Under the pieces are notes generated by a model. The model did not search any database and was not told where the DNA came from. It saw nothing but the letters and a program-made list of their open reading frames with translations. Both the position numbers and the translations under genes were made by a program. Positions 6,599-9,371 of a DNA stretch of 9,371 nt are shown piece after piece; positions within the stretch are counted from its first letter, which is position 1, and the number at the start of each line of letters is the position of its first letter. Source of the DNA: Bacillota bacterium (GTDB lineage: Bacteria > Bacillota > Desulfotomaculia > Desulfotomaculales > JAJYZD01); contig JAJYZD010000143.1 of the NCBI GenBank assembly GCA_021800315.1, positions 1 through 9,371 of the forward strand, read 5' to 3'.

Positions 6599-7795
6599 TT
6601 AGCTTAGGGCTTTGCTGCGCGATACGGTTTGAACAGGCTGAACCTTGACTTGCCGCAGCCGGGCCGCCAATCCTTCGTCATCCCACGGTAGAAATGTCAG
6701 CAATAGAGTCAGAATAAAGATCGCCAGCATGAATATGCCGAATATAACCTGCCATGATTCTGGTCCGAAAAGAGGTGTTGAATAGCTTACCAGACCCTGG
6801 GATACCTTTGGCTGCAACTGTCCCCCGATTACCGTGTTGTATCGCATCATGAAAACACTAATCAGAACTATTAGCGAAGTTAGCGAAGCATAGAGCGGTG
6901 ACACCCGGACCATTCTCACACATGTCAAGATTAATCCTAGAACCAGCAGCCCGATTTGCCCAAACCAATAGGACCATGCCAGCGGACCAACGATAAAGAT
7001 GTTATGCCATCCTTGCGAGATAGCAGCGTTCGCATAGGCACTCGGTATTGAGTTTAATATGTCGACAACGTCAAAGAACAGATCCACGAATATCATCCAC
7101 ATCTGGAGGCGCATAAGTCCGTCCAGCAGATTCGGATCAACATATCCCTTCTCCGACAAATATCGATACGTAATGGTGTAAAGTACTACCATTAGCGCTA
7201 TTCCCGAGACGATAGCTGAAACAATAAACAAAGGCATCATCAACGAATTGGACCACAACGGGCGCGCTTTTATGGAACCAAAAAGAAAACCGACATAGCC
7301 ATGGAAGGCAAAAGCCAAGAGAATACCGACAACGGAGAGCGCCTTCAGCCAGGAATTATCCTTGGCCATTCTTCCTTCCGAAACGTCGGCGCTGCCCAGG
7401 GAGAGAGTCCGGTACAGCTTTGCTTTCCAGCCGGTCTCATGCTGTGCCAGCATCATGTTTGGTACCCGGTACGTAATATACATTTCGACAAGAACCACGA
7501 TAATGTATGCCGACAGAATAGCGGTGAACAATCCGAGAGGAGAATATGGAAGATGCGGTCGCAAGAATAATTCCCACCATCGCTCCGGCTGTCGCGCATC
7601 AGCGAGCGGTCCCAGAGGTGCCAACAGAAGAAATGTCAGGGTTACCAGAAGCGAGAGTTTAGTCAAAGGCTCGTACTGTTTCTGCCCAAAAACATGGGAC
7701 AGAGATCCAACAATAAACGAGCCGGCAACCAGCCCCGATACAAACGGATATGTAACAATCGTTATCCCCCAATAGACGGATTCCAGTCCCAGCAT
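6599..7795 (-). CDS. nrfD: NrfD/PsrC/TtrC-family quinol-binding membrane subunit
   Basis: This is the integral membrane subunit that oxidises (mena)quinol and passes electrons to the iron-sulfur subunit. The family carries no haem. The 398-residue product has about nine hydrophobic segments, near residues 8-30, 46-65, 86-108, 148-172, 183-207, 227-249, 268-292, 299-317 and 349-370. Family marks are HGYVGF at 165-170 followed by RPLWSNSLMMP and an SAIVSGIA helix, and the late RYNTVIGGQ motif at 318-326. The ATG at 7795 is preceded by AAGGAGGG at 7803-7810. Its place between the B and A genes reproduces the B-C-A order of ttrBCA in Salmonella and srdBCA in Bacillus. Its hand-counted GC (48-50% in two 60-base lines) is clearly below that of moeA, partly as expected for a membrane protein. 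The hydrophobic end is followed by a charged cytoplasmic-type tail from about 371. Confidence 0.93.
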   Translation of the reverse strand: MLGLESVYWGITIVTYPFVSGLVAGSFIVGSLSHVFGQKQYEPLTKLSLLVTLTFLLLAPLGPLADARQPERWWELFLRPHLPYSPLGLFTAILSAYIIVVLVEMYITYRVPNMMLAQHETGWKAKLYRTLSLGSADVSEGRMAKDNSWLKALSVVGILLAFAFHGYVGFLFGSIKARPLWSNSLMMPLFIVSAIVSGIALMVVLYTITYRYLSEKGYVDPNLLDGLMRLQMWMIFVDLFFDVVDILNSIPSAYANAAISQGWHNIFIVGPLAWSYWFGQIGLLVLGLILTCVRMVRVSPLYASLTSLIVLISVFMMRYNTVIGGQLQPKVSQGLVSYSTPLFGPESWQVIFGIFMLAIFILTLLLTFLPWDDEGLAARLRQVKVQPVQTVSRSKALS

Positions 7796-7820
7796 ATCCC
7801 AGCCCTCCTTGTTTCCATCC

Positions 7821-7898
7821 TCACATTTTACCGATCGTTACGTTTACCGAAGGTAAGGTGCAGCTAACACCGTCACCCAGGAACACTTCAACTTCCGG
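7821..7898 (-). other. Possible out-of-frame C-terminal extension of the iron-sulfur subunit
   Basis: If one base at 7899 is skipped, the iron-sulfur subunit reads on past its annotated stop for 25 more residues, including PEVEVFLGDG and LPSVNVTIGKM, to a TGA at 7821-7823. The composition looks like real protein (alternating hydrophobic residues, no low-complexity run). The new stop would leave 25 bases to the nrfD-like start, with its ribosome site inside that gap, which matches the other junctions in this operon better than the present 92 bases. A real mutation, a sequencing error and programmed frameshifting are all possible. No slippery run of identical bases is visible, which argues against the last. 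Confidence 0.45.
7844..7856 (-). repeat. Small intercistronic hairpin
   Basis: On the minus strand TTACC-TTC-GGTAA forms a 5-bp stem with a 3-base loop between the iron-sulfur and NrfD genes. It has no T-tract, so it is not a convincing terminator. If the iron-sulfur gene really extends to 7821, it lies inside coding sequence. Confidence 0.25.
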
Positions 7899-8967
7899 AC
7901 CGCACGACCCGGCCGACCTCCAACGCAACGGCACCCACCATTCTCTGATAAGCGGTAGAGTTTGTGTTCATCGCATAGGTATACCAAATGGTTTGTGCTT
8001 CGGGGTTGTCGTTTACGCTGAGAGTAGCTTCGGAACCAATGTAAAACACCTGGGGAACCGTCCCCAGTCCGGGCTTGCGGACCTGGAAGCTGTTGGCTGC
8101 CAGCAGTTTGGCTACATCGCTGTTCGGATCGTTCAAATCGCCGAAAACACGTGCGCGGCCGACGCATGACGTCACACAGGAAGGAAGCAATTTCCCGTCA
8201 ACACGTTCCACACAAAAGGTGCATTTATCGGCGGTTTGTGATACGGGATTGATAAATCTCGCATCGTACGGACAGGCATTAATGCATGCCCCGCAGCCTA
8301 TACAGAGGCGGGGGTCAACCAGCACATATCCGTCCACCCTTTTGAACGTAGCTTTAACCGGACAAACCACCACACACGGGGGGTTGTCGCAATGGTTGCA
8401 GAGCTTCGGCACATTAAGCATCTTCAGCTTGTTTTCCAAATTTCCGGATCTCGTAATTAATGTACCGCCGGGGTCAGATATGGTTGCGCCTGTTTCCGAT
8501 ACGTCAACGAAGGTACGGTACCTGCCAACAGGTACATTGTTCTCGCTCTTACAGGCAACGGCGCAGGACTGACATCCGACGCATTTACGCAAATCCACGA
8601 CCATCACATAATGGCTTTTCGGTTTTACTTTCTTTATTCTACCGAAATTGTCATGGTAAATCGGCAGATTACCTGGATTCAGGATCCGGGTCCAATTGTT
8701 CCATCCATCCTGGACGTTCAACTGCGGGTCTTCCCAGCCCTCCCAGTTGACGGAGGGCCCGTCGGTTTTGGCGCCGCCACCGGAAGAATCGGCCAGGGCA
8801 CCGGCCACACCGAAGGCGCCGCCGAGCATCCCGGCCGCGCCGAGCACACCACCGGCAATCAAAGCCTTCTTCACGAACTCCCGTCTTTGAAGGCCCTGAC
8901 TGTTCCAGGCATTTTCCTGCGGATCTGCCGGACCGGATTTCCCCTGACTTCCCTCGTTCTTTGGCAA
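7888..8967 (-). CDS. Tat-exported four-cluster [4Fe-4S] subunit (TtrB/SrdB/DmsB-like)
   Basis: This is the electron-transfer subunit of a DMSO-reductase-family complex, passing electrons from the NrfD subunit to the molybdenum subunit. The 359-residue product starts at TTG. It has a twin-arginine signal (RR at 28-29, QRREFVKK, then a Gly/Ala-rich hydrophobic stretch to about residue 60), so it acts outside the membrane as TtrB does. Sixteen cysteines form four cluster motifs: C129/132/135/139, C190/193/198/202, C222/225/228/232, and C249/252 with C264/268. These are the typical four clusters of the family. It is longer than the ~250-residue TtrB because of a linker at 61-120 and a C-terminal extension. 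The next gene is the NrfD subunit, 92 bases on. The annotated C terminus may be a frameshift artefact: one frame over, the sequence stays open for 25 more residues and ends 25 bases before the next start. Confidence 0.93.
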   Translation of the reverse strand: MPKNEGSQGKSGPADPQENAWNSQGLQRREFVKKALIAGGVLGAAGMLGGAFGVAGALADSSGGGAKTDGPSVNWEGWEDPQLNVQDGWNNWTRILNPGNLPIYHDNFGRIKKVKPKSHYVMVVDLRKCVGCQSCAVACKSENNVPVGRYRTFVDVSETGATISDPGGTLITRSGNLENKLKMLNVPKLCNHCDNPPCVVVCPVKATFKRVDGYVLVDPRLCIGCGACINACPYDARFINPVSQTADKCTFCVERVDGKLLPSCVTSCVGRARVFGDLNDPNSDVAKLLAANSFQVRKPGLGTVPQVFYIGSEATLSVNDNPEAQTIWYTYAMNTNSTAYQRMVGAVALEVGRVVRSGS

Positions 8968-8975
8968 AACACTAC

Positions 8976-8982
8976 ACCTCCC
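8976..8982 (-). promoter_or_regulatory. Shine-Dalgarno that fixes a TTG start
   Basis: On the minus strand GGGAGGT lies 8 bases before the TTG at 8967. No ATG or GTG in frame has comparable spacing, and the Tat signal begins about 27 codons later, so TTG is the most likely start of the iron-sulfur subunit gene. Confidence 0.75.
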
Positions 8983-9006
8983 TGGTTAACTTCTTCTTTA
9001 GCCGGA

Positions 9007-9371
9007 TCAGCCCGGCGAGTCTGCCAAAACCCTGCCCTCACGCCTTCGCCGGTGCACTATCCGGGAGAGGAAAACGGAAACTTCGTAGAGCAGGTACATA
9101 GGCAGAGCCAGTACACTCTGGGTTAACAAAGAAGGATCCGGTATGAGAATAATGGCCGCGACGAACGTGATAAAGAAGGCATATTTTCTCTTGCCTGCCA
9201 GGTAATCCGGGGTAACGATACCGAGCCTCGTCAAAAAAATCACCACGAGCGGCATTTCGAAGATTAAACCGAACGGCAAAAGAAAGGTGATGGTGAAATC
9301 GATGAATTCACTTATGGATATATACGGAATTGCCACGCCCTGACCCAACAGCACGAGAAACCGGAGTGCCA
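9007..9371 (-). CDS. tatC: TatC, C-terminal part (partial at window edge)
   Basis: This is the last ~121 residues of TatC, the multi-spanning receptor of the twin-arginine translocase, which exports folded proteins. The reading frame runs off the right edge, so the start is not visible. The visible part has the family's ISISEF stretch (about residues 17-22 of the fragment), then a membrane helix with FGLIFEMP, whose glutamate matches the conserved transmembrane Glu of TatC. LGIVTPDYL and a KRKY loop follow, then two further hydrophobic segments and a basic tail (HRRRREGR) that would face the cytoplasm. The stop lies 39 bases before the iron-sulfur subunit gene, whose ribosome site falls in that gap. 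Both the B and A subunits downstream carry Tat signals, so this copy is probably a translocase component co-expressed with its cargo. A tatA partner, if present, would lie outside the window. Confidence 0.93.
   Translation of the reverse strand, partial: ALRFLVLLGQGVAIPYISISEFIDFTITFLLPFGLIFEMPLVVIFLTRLGIVTPDYLAGKRKYAFFITFVAAIILIPDPSLLTQSVLALPMYLLYEVSVFLSRIVHRRRREGRVLADSPG

Noticed and set aside
1..9371. CRISPR array, tRNA, rRNA, transposase or insertion-sequence ends
   Set aside because: No regularly spaced repeats beyond the three 11-bp units, no cloverleaf, and no transposase motif were seen on either strand.

Overview
The window is a minus-strand gene run, read right to left. It encodes a membrane-anchored molybdenum oxidoreductase of the tetrathionate/selenate reductase type (TtrBCA or SrdBCA order) together with its own assembly proteins. 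The genes in order of transcription are: the C-terminal part of tatC (9371-9007), a Tat-exported four-cluster iron-sulfur subunit (8967-7888), an NrfD/PsrC-type quinol-handling membrane subunit (7795-6599), a Tat-exported catalytic molybdopterin subunit of 1036 residues (6571-3461), a TorD/NarJ-family chaperone (3451-2720), a decayed molybdopterin-binding gene (about 2563-2362), a divergent moeA paralog (2338-1139) and a DoxX/DoxD-family membrane protein (about 1036-365). Gaps between the first five genes are short (9 to 92 bases), and most genes have a clear Shine-Dalgarno sequence, so they probably form one operon whose promoter lies to the right of the window.

The genes fit one pathway. 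Menaquinol would be oxidised by the NrfD subunit, electrons would pass through four [4Fe-4S] clusters in the B subunit, and the molybdenum site of the A subunit would reduce an oxyanion outside the cytoplasmic membrane. TatC would export the folded A and B subunits, both of which carry twin-arginine signals. The TorD-like protein would hold the A precursor until cofactor is loaded, and the MoeA-like protein would act in molybdenum insertion. The DoxX/DoxD protein suggests a link to thiosulfate/tetrathionate chemistry, but the substrate cannot be fixed from sequence.

The organism is most likely an anaerobic Clostridia-class Firmicute (Desulfotomaculum/Peptococcaceae-like). The reasons are strong GGAGG-type ribosome sites, a TTG start, the ttrBCA-like order, and a remnant whose C-terminal cysteine motif I recall from molybdopterin-binding proteins of that group. 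This is inference, not a database result. Base composition is uneven: hand-counted 60-base lines give about 48-50% GC in the nrfD-like gene and about 70-82% in moeA.

The left end (1-364) has no convincing gene. It holds three direct repeats at exact 11-bp spacing, the layout used by PhoB/OmpR-family regulators, and a short plus-strand membrane-helix fragment. At least three places look like one- or two-base frameshifts: the 3' end of the B subunit, the molybdopterin-binding remnant, and the 3' end of the DoxX gene. Either this end of the locus is decaying or the assembly contains indel errors.
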